Positions 41,994 through 51,324 of a stretch of 64,000 nucleotides of DNA are shown here, piece after piece. The stretch is from Pseudomonadales bacterium (GTDB lineage Bacteria; Pseudomonadota; Gammaproteobacteria; Pseudomonadales; Porticoccaceae): NCBI GenBank assembly GCA_024234435.1, contig JACKOF010000001.1, positions 744,001 through 808,000 on the forward strand, given 5' to 3'. The translations under genes and the position numbers were made by a program. The notes under the pieces are model-generated. The model saw only the letters and a program-made list of their open reading frames with translations, was not told where the DNA came from and made no database searches. The stretch's first letter is position 1. The number at the start of each line of letters is the position of its first letter.

Positions 41994-43678
41994 TATTCAA
42001 CACCCTTGCTGGCTTGATGCTTTGCTAAAGGAAAATCAGTGCTGTTTGCCCCTCGGCAACTGTCGAAAATATCGCGTTCTCTTTGATAAATACTGGTTTG
42101 AACACCGAGCATACCGATCATGGAGTCAAACAGATTGTCATGGCTTAAACGTTCCTGACGTTTATTTTGCAGGCAGGTTTTGTCAATAGAGAATCGCTTG
42201 GCAAAATTATTACTGAGCCAGAGGATCATGGGGACATGGGTTTGCTCCTCGGGAGCCATGAAATAGGGAATGCCATGAAGGTATAGGTTGTTCTCGCCCA
42301 GTGATTCGCCGTGGTCAGATACGTAGAGCATACTGGCATCCAGAACATTTTTTCTGGAGTCAAGAAAGTCAATGACGGCAGATAAAACATGGTCGGTGTA
42401 TAAAATAGTGTTGTCGTAGGCATTGATAATTTCCTGCTGGCTACATTCCTGTAATTGATTGGTATGGCAAAAGGGTTTGAATTTTTGAAACTCTTCGGGT
42501 GTGCGCAGGAAGTAGGCTGGACCATGGCTGCCAACCTGATGCATGACAATGACCATATTTTTTTCCGAGCTTTCGATAGCTTGCTGCAATTTACTGATTA
42601 GCACCATGTCGTAACATTCGGCACCCTTGCAGAAATTGATGTTATCCCCTGGGGAAACGTTCAGATGTTTTATCCGGTTGCACACCCCTTTGCAGCCGGA
42701 ATTATTATCAATCCAGACAGCCTCCAAACCTGCCCTTTGCAGTATATCCAGGAGGTTATCCGAGTTGCGGGCCTGTCGCTCATTGTAGATATCACGGCCT
42801 TCATGGGAAAACATGCAGGGCAGAGATACGGCTGTGGAGGTACCACAGGAAGAAACCTGGCTAAAACTGATGATGTCATGTCGTTTCAATTCAGGGTTGG
42901 TTGCCCGGGGGTAATCGTAAAGAGAAAAATTGGCGCTGCGGGCTGTTTCACCTACTACGATCACGGTGACTACCTTCTTGTCAGTAGGTAAGCCCCAGCT
43001 TTCGGTGACATGTGCATCCAGCCCAATGGACTGAAACTCCGGGGTGTTCTTTGGCAGAAATTGTTTTGCGTAGGCATTGAGTGAATGAACGTAGTTAACT
43101 GGCACTATGAGGTCACGGATATAGCGGTGATTGCGAAACAGGGACGCATAGTCCTGATAAAACAGTAGAGCAATAAAGCCAGCTATCAAAATTGTGATGA
43201 TGCTAATGAGCAGTTTCTCAAGCGCAAACCCTCTGGAGTTGCCATAATCTATTTTGATTTTCCAAACGAGGGCGGCGGGTATTAAACCGGACAGTCCAAC
43301 AAAGGTTAGCAGGTTAAAACTTAACAACTCCCAGCTTTCCCTGATATCAGTCTCCATCGTGTTCTGAATCATGGTTTTATCAATCAGGATGTTATACGTT
43401 TCCATGAAATAGCAGGTCAGTGAGGAAACAATCAATATAAAGATAAGCGTGGGCTTTAACAGCCAGGGTATTGCCAGAATGGTGAGGGAAAAGTTAATTA
43501 GCACTGCCAAGAAGAAAAAAAGACTTATTATGTACAGCCAGCTATCCACGCCTCCAATACCGTGTAGCTCGTATACTGTTCTGAAAAAACGGCCATTAAA
43601 CATAACCAGCAGATAAACAGTAACTATCAGGGTTAATATCCTGGCGGGGGCTCGGAACTGTAAATTCTTTATTTCCAA
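41993..43678 (-). CDS. eptA: Lipid A phosphoethanolamine transferase (EptA/MCR family)
   Basis: This inner-membrane enzyme transfers phosphoethanolamine from phosphatidylethanolamine to lipid A and lowers the negative charge of the outer membrane, which is known to raise polymyxin tolerance in this family. Its 561 residues comprise an N-terminal domain with five membrane helices (about 1-200) and a periplasmic alkaline-phosphatase-like domain. Metal and nucleophile motifs are intact: VVGETARSANFSLYDYPR, the Thr in SSCGTSTAVSLPCMFSHEG, and SDHGESLGENNLYLHG. Cysteine pairs (CKGVCN, CKGAEC, CHTNQLQEC) fit the family's disulfides. It is first in the operon; the call to the EptA branch rather than an O-antigen variant is from overall similarity. 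Confidence 0.93.
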   Translation of the reverse strand: MEIKNLQFRAPARILTLIVTVYLLVMFNGRFFRTVYELHGIGGVDSWLYIISLFFFLAVLINFSLTILAIPWLLKPTLIFILIVSSLTCYFMETYNILIDKTMIQNTMETDIRESWELLSFNLLTFVGLSGLIPAALVWKIKIDYGNSRGFALEKLLISIITILIAGFIALLFYQDYASLFRNHRYIRDLIVPVNYVHSLNAYAKQFLPKNTPEFQSIGLDAHVTESWGLPTDKKVVTVIVVGETARSANFSLYDYPRATNPELKRHDIISFSQVSSCGTSTAVSLPCMFSHEGRDIYNERQARNSDNLLDILQRAGLEAVWIDNNSGCKGVCNRIKHLNVSPGDNINFCKGAECYDMVLISKLQQAIESSEKNMVIVMHQVGSHGPAYFLRTPEEFQKFKPFCHTNQLQECSQQEIINAYDNTILYTDHVLSAVIDFLDSRKNVLDASMLYVSDHGESLGENNLYLHGIPYFMAPEEQTHVPMILWLSNNFAKRFSIDKTCLQNKRQERLSHDNLFDSMIGMLGVQTSIYQRERDIFDSCRGANSTDFPLAKHQASKGVE

Positions 43679-44111
43679 AAGGCTGCCTCTATCAATTCGT
43701 GTTTGAACACCACTAACTTTCGTGATGATTAGAGTGAATTATCAGCAGGTTGAACCAAGAGGATGTCAGAGAAGTATCAAGGAAATATCAATCTGAAAAA
43801 TCAGGCATCTTTGTCTTGAAAAGGTCTTTGATTTTGGTTCTTAGGCAGGTTTTCAGGCCTTGACCAAAAAAAGGTGCAATACGTCATTCGCTAAAGGAGT
43901 ATCGATTCTGTCGCCAGGGTTCGTACTGCACGCACGTAAATATATCTTCTACGGTGATGACGATGCGTTTGTGGTGAGTAATAATGTCGGAATAATTCTT
44001 TGGCCAGAGTTAATGAAAAGAGTTCACCCGGGCGTATCTACCCAAACTTCTGGATTCCTTTTTATGAGGCTGAGTAATAGCCATATTCTTGCCTGTTGAC
44101 GAGTAGAGACA
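43679..44111. other. Divergent upstream region of eptA operon and tadA
   Basis: No gene is convincing here; a plus-strand frame 43860-44099 starts only at TTG without a ribosome site. The region holds the regulatory sequences for both eptA and tadA. A direct-repeat block is listed separately. Confidence 0.45.
43764..43791. promoter_or_regulatory. 11-bp-phased direct repeats, candidate response-regulator site
   Basis: Plus strand: TATCAA at 43775-43780 and again at 43786-43791, exactly 11 bp apart, with a weaker TGTCAG at 43764-43769 one turn before. OmpR/PhoB-type regulators bind such repeats one helical turn apart. It lies about 90-110 bp upstream of the eptA start, a suitable place for activation by the operon's own regulator. 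No experimental evidence; chance is possible. Confidence 0.4.
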
Positions 44112-44576
44112 ATGCTTTCAGGTTATACACCCAGTGATCTGCAATGGATGCAACACGCACTCAGGCTTGCAGACATGGCAAGTGAGCACGGTGAAGTGCC
44201 AGTGGGCGCGGTTGTGGTAAAAGATGGTGAGTTGCTGGCTGAGGGATGGAATCAGCCGATTTTGGGTCATGACCCAACAGCTCACGCGGAAATAGTGGCC
44301 ATGCGCAATGCTGCTGCGAAGCTGGGTAATTATCGACTTTCCGGCACTACTCTGTATGTCAGTATTGAACCTTGTACCATGTGCCTTGGCGCGATGGTTC
44401 ATGCACGAATAGGGCGGCTGGTGTTTGGTGCACCGGAGCCTCGTGCGGGCGCTGTGCAGAGTCATTTACAGTTGTTGGATGCCGGTCACTACAATCATCG
44501 TATTGCCTGGGTGGGTGGCGTGCTGGCTGATGAATCCAGCCAGTTGCTAAAAACGTTTTTTCAGCGCAGACGCTAG
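44112..44576 (+). CDS. tadA: tRNA-specific adenosine deaminase
   Basis: The essential enzyme deaminates adenosine 34 of tRNA-Arg(ACG) to inosine for wobble decoding. The 154-residue zinc deaminase has His58 and Glu60 in TAHAEIVAMR and Cys88/Cys91 in PCTMCLGAM, binding the zinc and activating water; VPVGAVVVKDGELLAEGWN is the conserved N-terminal sheet. A ribosome site (GAGTAGAGA) precedes the ATG. It converges on mltF, as in Pseudomonas-like chromosomes. Confidence 0.95.
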   Translation: MLSGYTPSDLQWMQHALRLADMASEHGEVPVGAVVVKDGELLAEGWNQPILGHDPTAHAEIVAMRNAAAKLGNYRLSGTTLYVSIEPCTMCLGAMVHARIGRLVFGAPEPRAGAVQSHLQLLDAGHYNHRIAWVGGVLADESSQLLKTFFQRRR

Positions 44577-44637
44577 GAGTGTCGTTTGGCTTTAGTAAGC
44601 TGGGGACTGAGCGGCATCCAATTAGTGTGAACAGCCC

Positions 44638-46095
44638 CTAGAGTGATAACAGAGAGTCGCTGCCAAGGTTGCTGCTGGATGGCAGGTCAATCATCCTTTC
44701 CCGCTCCTGGCGTTTTTCAGATTCCCTGATATGTAATTTCAGAATGTCGTAATAGTGACGAATATTCTGTACGTATTGCACGGGTTCTTTGCCGCGGGCA
44801 TAACCATGCCTGACAGTCGAATAGAATTTTTTCTGTTGCAACAGAGGTAGGTGTTCGCTTACGTCACTCCACAGGTTGGGGTTTTTCCCGGCACGATCAG
44901 TTAACACTCGCGCGTCCTCCAGATGACCGAGCCCTATATTGTAGGCCGCCAGAGCGAACCAGGTTCTATCCGGCTCCTTGATCTGTGAAGGAATCCTTTC
45001 CTTTGCTTTCAGGAAATAACGGGCACCTCCGTCCAGGCTTTGTTCGGGGTCGAGCCGTTTTTTGACCCCCATCTCTTTGGCTGTTGATAATGTCAGCATC
45101 ATTAGGCCACGCACCCCAGTGGGGGATTTTGCCTTGGGGTTCCAGTGTGACTCCTGATAAGAGATCGCTGCCAGTAGTAACCAGTCTATTGCATATTTGT
45201 CGGCGGTTTCCTTAAACATCCCCTGATATTTAGGCAAGCGTGAATTCATGCGGCTCATAAATAACTGCGAGCCCGCCACACTGAACTTCTTGGTATGACC
45301 GAGGAATTGGTCCCAAAGCTTGCTCAGTTTGCCGCTTTTTTCATACTCTTTCAAAAATTGATTGGCGGCTTTCAGTAGTGAGCCGTCACCATTTTGCGGG
45401 AAGACCCAGCCCAGAGGTTGTGGGGGGGATATGTCAAATGCGGCTTTTGCTTTGGGGTAAATGCTGCGGTCAACCCGGTAGGCGTTGGCATCGACAATAG
45501 CAAAATCGGTTTCACCTTCGTGTACCAGCTGCATCAGTCTCAGCATGTCTTCATCGAGCTCTTCCCAGCTCAGGTTTTCATACTGCTGTTTTAGCTGTTG
45601 CAATCGCTCCAGATGCGAACTGCCTTTTAATACCAGTAAACGCCCGTTTCTCAGATCTGCGACGGATGTTGGCCGTCTTTCACCTTGCCGGTAGATCAAC
45701 AGTTCGCTTGTGTGATGATAGGGAATACTGAAGCGAAACCGCTTTTTTCGCTCAGGGGTAATTGTCAGTCCGGCCGCGGCGAAATCACCCACAGGGGTGC
45801 CAACGGCAATCAATGCGCTGTTCACACTTTCCATTACCGATATTTCAAGCTTTACACCAAGGTGCCTGGCAAAAGCTTTGGTCAGCAGGTATTCAAATCC
45901 GGCTTTGCCTTTGCCATCTTCGAAGTAGGTGGTGGACCCGGGAATGGTGATGATTCTCAGTACGCCACGGTTTTGAATAACCTCAAGTGTTCCCGGAGCC
46001 CTGCTGGTGGAGAGTGTCAGGGCGGCAACAAACAACAGGCAGGCGTACAGCATGCGCTTGGTGGTTCGCCTTAGATGAAAGTGAAAGCCACGCAT
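44638..46095 (-). CDS. mltF: Membrane-bound lytic murein transglycosylase F
   Basis: The enzyme cleaves peptidoglycan glycan strands, releasing 1,6-anhydromuropeptides, from the inner face of the outer membrane. Of 485 residues, the first 30 are a basic leader plus signal peptide (LYACLLFVAALTLS), about 35-270 an SBP_bac_3-like regulatory domain (GVLRIITIPGSTTYFEDGKG) and about 290-460 an SLT domain with the catalytic Glu in ISYQESHWNPKAKSPTGVRG and LAAYNIGLGHLEDAR. No clear lipobox is seen. It is divergent from purL, the usual order. Confidence 0.95.
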   Translation of the reverse strand: MRGFHFHLRRTTKRMLYACLLFVAALTLSTSRAPGTLEVIQNRGVLRIITIPGSTTYFEDGKGKAGFEYLLTKAFARHLGVKLEISVMESVNSALIAVGTPVGDFAAAGLTITPERKKRFRFSIPYHHTSELLIYRQGERRPTSVADLRNGRLLVLKGSSHLERLQQLKQQYENLSWEELDEDMLRLMQLVHEGETDFAIVDANAYRVDRSIYPKAKAAFDISPPQPLGWVFPQNGDGSLLKAANQFLKEYEKSGKLSKLWDQFLGHTKKFSVAGSQLFMSRMNSRLPKYQGMFKETADKYAIDWLLLAAISYQESHWNPKAKSPTGVRGLMMLTLSTAKEMGVKKRLDPEQSLDGGARYFLKAKERIPSQIKEPDRTWFALAAYNIGLGHLEDARVLTDRAGKNPNLWSDVSEHLPLLQQKKFYSTVRHGYARGKEPVQYVQNIRHYYDILKLHIRESEKRQERERMIDLPSSSNLGSDSLLSL

Positions 46096-46337
46096 ATTTG
46101 TTGCTTGTAACTCCTTAAACCGAGCAACTATTTATTTTTTCAGCGAGTTGGTAAGTGGTTTAACAGGGCTCTAGGTTAGAGGCAGAACAGAAGCCATTCA
46201 ACCAATTTGTTCTCGAAGGGACGAGAGCAAGACCGAAAGGTAAAGAAAACCGTATTGAGACTGCCGCTTGCCGGTCAATTACTTTACAATATCGGCCTTC
46301 AAAATTTCTGTAACCATTAACCAGATTCGAGGCCTAC

Positions 46338-49300
46338 ATGCTGACTTTTCGCGGCGCTCCAGCTCTTTCAGACTTTAGAAAAGAGAAACTTTTTGAAAGT
46401 TTGCGAAAAACGGTAACGGGTGTTGAAGGTGTTTACGCAGAGTACGTCCACCTGGTCGATGTCGAAGGCGAACTCAGTGCGGAAGATATCGCTGAGTTAA
46501 CTGCATTGCTCAGTTATGGGCCGCGGGTGGCAGCCCAGCAGACGGAGGGGCAGCTTTTTTTGGTGATACCCAGGCCAGGCACCATTTCTCCCTGGTCGAG
46601 TAAGGCGACCGATATTGCCCATAACGCCGGACTGGATCGGGTGAAGCGCCTGGAAAGGGCGGTTGCCTATTACGTTGTAGGTAATTTCAGTGAAGAGCAC
46701 GCCAGGTTAATCAGTAACCAGCTGCATGATCGTATGGTCGAGACTGTATTGGATTCGGTTAATCAGGCGGAAGCACTGTTCGAGCACCATCAGCCGCAAC
46801 CAATGATTTCGGTGGATGTGATTTCCGGTGGCAGATCTGCGCTTGAAATTGCCAATGTCGAATTGGGGTTGGCACTGGCCGATGATGAAATCGACTATCT
46901 GGTGGCCAGTTTTGTTGAATTGAGCCGCAATCCAACCGATGTGGAATTGATGATGTTCGCGCAGGCGAACTCCGAACACTGCCGTCACAAGATTTTTAAT
47001 GCCTCCTGGACTATTGATGGGGAAGCGCAAACGATTTCCCTGTTTGGCATGATCAAAAACACCTATCAACTGGGTGGTGAAGACGTTTTATCTGCTTATT
47101 CTGATAATGCTGCGGTAGTGAGAGGGCATGAAGCGGGTCGGTTTTTTCCGGACCCGGAAACAAAGATTTATGGCTTTCATCAGGAACCTGTGCATTTGCT
47201 GATGAAGGTGGAAACCCATAATCACCCGACGGCCATTGCACCTTTCCCCGGAGCAGGTACCGGTTCCGGCGGTGAAATTCGAGATGAAGGTGCGGTGGGC
47301 AGGGGCTCCAAACCGAAAGTGGGATTGACCGGTTTTAGCGTATCGAATTTGCAAATACCGGGTTATCAGCAGCCCTGGGAAGTAAATTACGGCAAACCGG
47401 AAAGAATAGTCACAGCGCTGGATATCATGATTGATGGTCCTATTGGCGGGGCCGCGTTTAATAATGAGTTTGGTCGTCCTAATCTCTGCGGTTATTTCCG
47501 CAGTTTTGAAATGGATTTTGATGGCGAACGTCGAGGTTACCACAAGCCGATAATGATTGCCGGTGGCTACGGTAATATCCGCGAAGAACATGTGGACAAA
47601 CCGGCGTTTGATGCTGGTTGTAAGCTGATTGTTCTGGGTGGACCGGCCATGCTGATTGGCCTCGGCGGGGGTGCGGCCTCATCCATGACTTCCGGCTCCA
47701 GTTCCGAGGATCTGGATTTCGCGTCGGTACAGCGCCAGAACCCGGAGATCGAGCGGCGCTGCCAGGAAGTCATTGACCAGTGCTGGCAGCTGGGTGACCG
47801 GAACCCCATTGCTTTTATTCATGATGTCGGGGCGGGTGGTTTGTCCAATGCTTTTCCTGAGCTGGTAAAAGATGGTGGTTGTGGTGGTACTTTTGAGCTG
47901 CGCAATGTGCCTAATGATGAGCCGGGCATGTCGCCGCTGGCAATCTGGTGTAATGAGGCGCAAGAACGCTATGTCATGGCGGTTCGGCCAGAAGATCTGA
48001 CTCGTTTTGAAAGTATCTGTCAGCGTGAGCGTTGCCCCTATGCCGTGGTGGGTGAATCTACCAGCGAACAGTGTTTGGTTCTGAATGACCGGCACTTTGA
48101 TGCCCGACCTGTTGACCTGCCGATGTCAGTATTATTTGGCAAGCCGCCCAAAATGCACCGCAATGCAACGACTGTAGAGCCTCAGACCGAGCAGTTCGAT
48201 ATTGCGCCGATTGATCTGGAAGACGCTATTTCCCGGGTAATTCAGCACCCCGCGGTAGCCAGTAAAAGCTTTCTGATCACTATCGGTGATCGCAGTGTGA
48301 CGGGCATGGTGCACCGCGATCAGATGGTTGGCCCCTGGCAGGTACCGGTAGCCGACTGTGCTGTCACCACCGTTACTTACGACAGTAATGCCGGTGAAGC
48401 GATGGCGATTGGAGAGCGCACGCCGCTAGCTCTGTTGAATGCACCGGCTTCCGGCAGGATGGCCATTGGTGAGGCAATTACCAATATCGCCGCCAGCAAT
48501 ATCGCCAGAATTTCCGATATCAAACTGTCAGCCAACTGGATGTGTGCTGCCGGGCATAACGGTGAGGATGAAAAACTGTTTCGTACGGTAGAAGCGGTGG
48601 GGATGGAATTGTGCCCCCAGCTCGGTCTGACCATTCCGGTGGGTAAAGACTCCATGTCCATGCGCACTGCCTGGCAGGAGGACGGGGTAGAGAAAGCTGT
48701 AACAGCGCCTGTTTCATTGATTATCACGGCATTCTCTCCGGTACAGAACGTACGCAAAACCCTGACACCGCAGCTGAAAACAGGCAGTGGGCCGACCGAG
48801 TTGTTACTGATTGATCTGGGTGAGAGGCAGGACCGTATCGGTGGTTCAATACTGGCGCAGGTTTATCGACAAATGGGTGATGTGACACCAGATGTGGTCA
48901 GTGCAGCGAAACTGAAAGCCTTTTTCGAGCAGATTCAGGCCGCCAATCACGATGGGGAGCTGCTGGCCTACCATGACCGGGCAGATGGTGGTTTATTCAT
49001 AACGCTGGTGGAGATGGCATTTGCCGGACACACCGGGTTGACGATCTCATTAGAGGCTGATTCGCCTTCAGCACTGCTAAAACGTCTGTTCAGTGAAGAA
49101 CTGGGTGCGGTGATTCAGGTAGCGAGCAACCGATCTGAAGCAGTGCGGGCGCGTTTTGAAGCGGAAGGTATTTCTGTCTCCACGGTAGCGACACTGAATT
49201 CGTCTGACAGTATCGAGATATACGCCAACGATGAGCGCCGCTATAGCCACAGCCGTGCCGAATTACAACGGATGTGGAGTGAAACCAGTTACCGCATTCA

Positions 49301-50207
49301 ATCATTGCGCGACAATGCCGAATGTGCCCGGCAGGAGTTCGATGCGCTGTTACAGAGTGATCCTGGGCTCAGTGCGCATCTCAGTTTCGATATTAACGAC
49401 AATATTTCGGCACCGTATATCAACCGCGGTATCAGGCCCAAAATGGCGGTTCTGCGAGAGCAGGGGGTTAACGGTCACGTCGAGATGGCGGCTGCTTTTG
49501 ATCGTGCCGGGTTTGAAGCGGTTGATGTTCATATGAGCGATATTCTTTCCAGCCGTGTTCAGTTGGCCGATTACAACGGACTGGTCGCCTGTGGCGGGTT
49601 TTCCTACGGTGATGTGCTGGGTGCCGGTGAAGGCTGGGCAAAAACCATTCTGTTTAATGCTCAGGCACGCAACCAGTTCGAACAGTTTTTTCATAGGGAA
49701 GACACGTTTACTCTGGGGGTTTGTAACGGTTGCCAGATGGTCTCCAACCTGAAAGCGCTGATTCCTGGCGCGGATCACTGGCCCCGTTTTGTTCGCAATA
49801 CCTCTGAACAGTTTGAGGCGCGGGTATCACTGGTACGAGTGGAAGCATCACCTTCCGTGCTGTTGAGCGATATGGCCGGTTCTCATATGCCCATTGCGGT
49901 AGCACATGGTGAGGGTAGAGCCGAGTTTGCAAACGAACACGACGCACAGATATTCAGCGCATCGGGTGCAGTGGCGTTACGTTATCTGGATAACCATTTG
50001 AATGTAACAGAAGCCTATCCCGCCAATCCGAATGGTTCGCCTATGGGGATCAGTGGTGTCACCAGTGCCGATGGTCGGGCGACGATTATGATGCCGCACC
50101 CCGAGCGCGTATTTCGTTCAGTCACCAACTCTTGGTATCCCGATGAATGGGGGCAGGATGGGGCCTGGATGCGGATGTTCCGCAATGCGCGCCTGTTTGT
50201 GGATTAA
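46338..50207 (+). CDS. purL: Phosphoribosylformylglycinamidine synthase
   Basis: The large single-chain enzyme of purine synthesis step 4 makes FGAM from FGAR, glutamine and ATP. Its 1289 residues comprise the N-terminal PurS-like domain, the two AIRS-like FGAM synthase halves (MFAQANSEHCRHKIFNASW, VETHNHPTAIAPFPGAGTGS, later IPVGKDSMSMRT) and a C-terminal class I glutaminase with nucleophile Cys in LGVCNGCQMVSNLK and the His/Glu in MPHPERVF. Full length and all motifs are intact. It stands alone with its own promoter region; the gap upstream (46096-46337) is shared with mltF. No purR operator could be confirmed. Confidence 0.97.
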   Translation: MLTFRGAPALSDFRKEKLFESLRKTVTGVEGVYAEYVHLVDVEGELSAEDIAELTALLSYGPRVAAQQTEGQLFLVIPRPGTISPWSSKATDIAHNAGLDRVKRLERAVAYYVVGNFSEEHARLISNQLHDRMVETVLDSVNQAEALFEHHQPQPMISVDVISGGRSALEIANVELGLALADDEIDYLVASFVELSRNPTDVELMMFAQANSEHCRHKIFNASWTIDGEAQTISLFGMIKNTYQLGGEDVLSAYSDNAAVVRGHEAGRFFPDPETKIYGFHQEPVHLLMKVETHNHPTAIAPFPGAGTGSGGEIRDEGAVGRGSKPKVGLTGFSVSNLQIPGYQQPWEVNYGKPERIVTALDIMIDGPIGGAAFNNEFGRPNLCGYFRSFEMDFDGERRGYHKPIMIAGGYGNIREEHVDKPAFDAGCKLIVLGGPAMLIGLGGGAASSMTSGSSSEDLDFASVQRQNPEIERRCQEVIDQCWQLGDRNPIAFIHDVGAGGLSNAFPELVKDGGCGGTFELRNVPNDEPGMSPLAIWCNEAQERYVMAVRPEDLTRFESICQRERCPYAVVGESTSEQCLVLNDRHFDARPVDLPMSVLFGKPPKMHRNATTVEPQTEQFDIAPIDLEDAISRVIQHPAVASKSFLITIGDRSVTGMVHRDQMVGPWQVPVADCAVTTVTYDSNAGEAMAIGERTPLALLNAPASGRMAIGEAITNIAASNIARISDIKLSANWMCAAGHNGEDEKLFRTVEAVGMELCPQLGLTIPVGKDSMSMRTAWQEDGVEKAVTAPVSLIITAFSPVQNVRKTLTPQLKTGSGPTELLLIDLGERQDRIGGSILAQVYRQMGDVTPDVVSAAKLKAFFEQIQAANHDGELLAYHDRADGGLFITLVEMAFAGHTGLTISLEADSPSALLKRLFSEELGAVIQVASNRSEAVRARFEAEGISVSTVATLNSSDSIEIYANDERRYSHSRAELQRMWSETSYRIQSLRDNAECARQEFDALLQSDPGLSAHLSFDINDNISAPYINRGIRPKMAVLREQGVNGHVEMAAAFDRAGFEAVDVHMSDILSSRVQLADYNGLVACGGFSYGDVLGAGEGWAKTILFNAQARNQFEQFFHREDTFTLGVCNGCQMVSNLKALIPGADHWPRFVRNTSEQFEARVSLVRVEASPSVLLSDMAGSHMPIAVAHGEGRAEFANEHDAQIFSASGAVALRYLDNHLNVTEAYPANPNGSPMGISGVTSADGRATIMMPHPERVFRSVTNSWYPDEWGQDGAWMRMFRNARLFVD

Positions 50208-50210
50208 AGC

Positions 50211-50534
50211 CTACTCGTCAATGGCAGGCAACGACAGCTTGATGACATCAAAGGCGGGTTCTTCGTAAGGGTGCGCTTTTTTCAGAGCGGTGACAGCCTC
50301 TGCGATAAGGCTATCGGCGCAAACCATTTCTACCCGATATTCCGGTACCGATGTAACAGTTTCCTGTGAGCCGATAAACGGTTTACTGCCGGTCAGCGGG
50401 CGGAATTGTCCGTCTCCCAATATTTGCCAGCAGCACTGGTCGTAATTGCCGATTTGTCCGGCACCGGTATCAAATACGGCTTGTTTGACGATTTCAAGAT
50501 GATCCGGTGGCACGAAAAATATCAACTTATACAT
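50211..50534 (-). CDS. NIF3/YqfO-like C-terminal-domain protein (CutA-like fold)
   Basis: This 107-residue stand-alone protein begins MYKLIFFVPPDHLEIVKQAV and contains GAGQIGNYDQCCWQILGDGQ, and VTALKKAHPYEEPAFDVIKL near the end, all characteristic of the small YqfO insert of NIF3-family proteins, which folds like PII/CutA. Such proteins are trimeric and of unknown role; metal or nucleotide sensing has been proposed. It is convergent with purL, three bases from its stop. Confidence 0.85.
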   Translation of the reverse strand: MYKLIFFVPPDHLEIVKQAVFDTGAGQIGNYDQCCWQILGDGQFRPLTGSKPFIGSQETVTSVPEYRVEMVCADSLIAEAVTALKKAHPYEEPAFDVIKLSLPAIDE

Positions 50535-50608
50535 GCGTTATGACTCTATGCCATATTTCAGTGTGAGTTTTGCGGGGGGATCGCGCAGGCACTGATGCGG
50601 AAACGTAC

Positions 50609-51160
50609 TCAGCTGCGAATCCACTTCCAGGGTCTCTCGATACTCCCCGTCCGCACTTCAAACAAGCCTCGTTTCATATCTTCAAAGTAGTAGTGAAGTG
50701 CCAGTTCAACAACAGGGAAGGCCAGCTCATTCCAGGGCACCTCACTTTCAGTAAACAGTTCAACCTCGAGGGATTCATCTCCGGGGGCAAAGCCTTTGTC
50801 GCTTAGTGGGCCTCGGTAGAAAATATACACCTGATTGATATGGGGAATATCATAAATGCAGCTCAAGGCAGGTTCCTCTATGCTGGTTCGGGCTTCTTCC
50901 ATGCATTCACGCAAGGCGCCTTCAATGGTTGTCTCACCATTTTCCATAAACCCGGCTGGCAGCGTCCACAGGCCGTGGCGAGGTTCGATAGCGCGTTTGC
51001 ACAGTAGCACTTTGTCTTCCTGCGAGGGGATGCAGCCCGCAATAATGCGCGGGTTCTGGTAATGAATGGTCTCGCAGTGGTCGCAAACATGACGTTCGCG
51101 GTTGTCTCCCTGCGGAATTTTAAGTGAAATGGGTTTTCCACACTGGCTGCAATAGTTCAT
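50609..51160 (-). CDS. Nudix hydrolase with N-terminal zinc ribbon
   Basis: The ATG at 51160 (MNYCSQCGKPISLKIPQGDN) is preferred over an upstream TTG. Residues 4-33 hold two CxxC pairs (CSQCG and CDHCE), a zinc ribbon. The Nudix box is GFMENGETTIEGALRECMEE plus A, matching G-x5-E-x7-R-E-x2-E-E and so able to bind the metal and hydrolyse a nucleoside-diphosphate-linked substrate. The architecture resembles NudC-like or ADP-ribose-type hydrolases; the substrate is not determined. It is 184 residues and stands alone. Confidence 0.88.
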   Translation of the reverse strand: MNYCSQCGKPISLKIPQGDNRERHVCDHCETIHYQNPRIIAGCIPSQEDKVLLCKRAIEPRHGLWTLPAGFMENGETTIEGALRECMEEARTSIEEPALSCIYDIPHINQVYIFYRGPLSDKGFAPGDESLEVELFTESEVPWNELAFPVVELALHYYFEDMKRGLFEVRTGSIERPWKWIRS

Positions 51161-51324
51161 GATTCCGGGTTTCAATTAATAATCGGCTGCAATTTGTCTG
51201 CAATTAAGTTGTAGTATATACGGCATAGGGCTGAGAGAAGAATTGTCAGAGTCACTATTTTGAGTTGCCACGTTGTAGAGCGGGAAAGTACGAAACAAAC
51301 GGGTAGTAAAAATACAGGGAATTC

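Noticed and set aside
43860..44099. Open frame of 79 codons before tadA
   Set aside because: Starts only at TTG, no ribosome site, unnatural composition and lies where regulatory DNA for two operons is expected.
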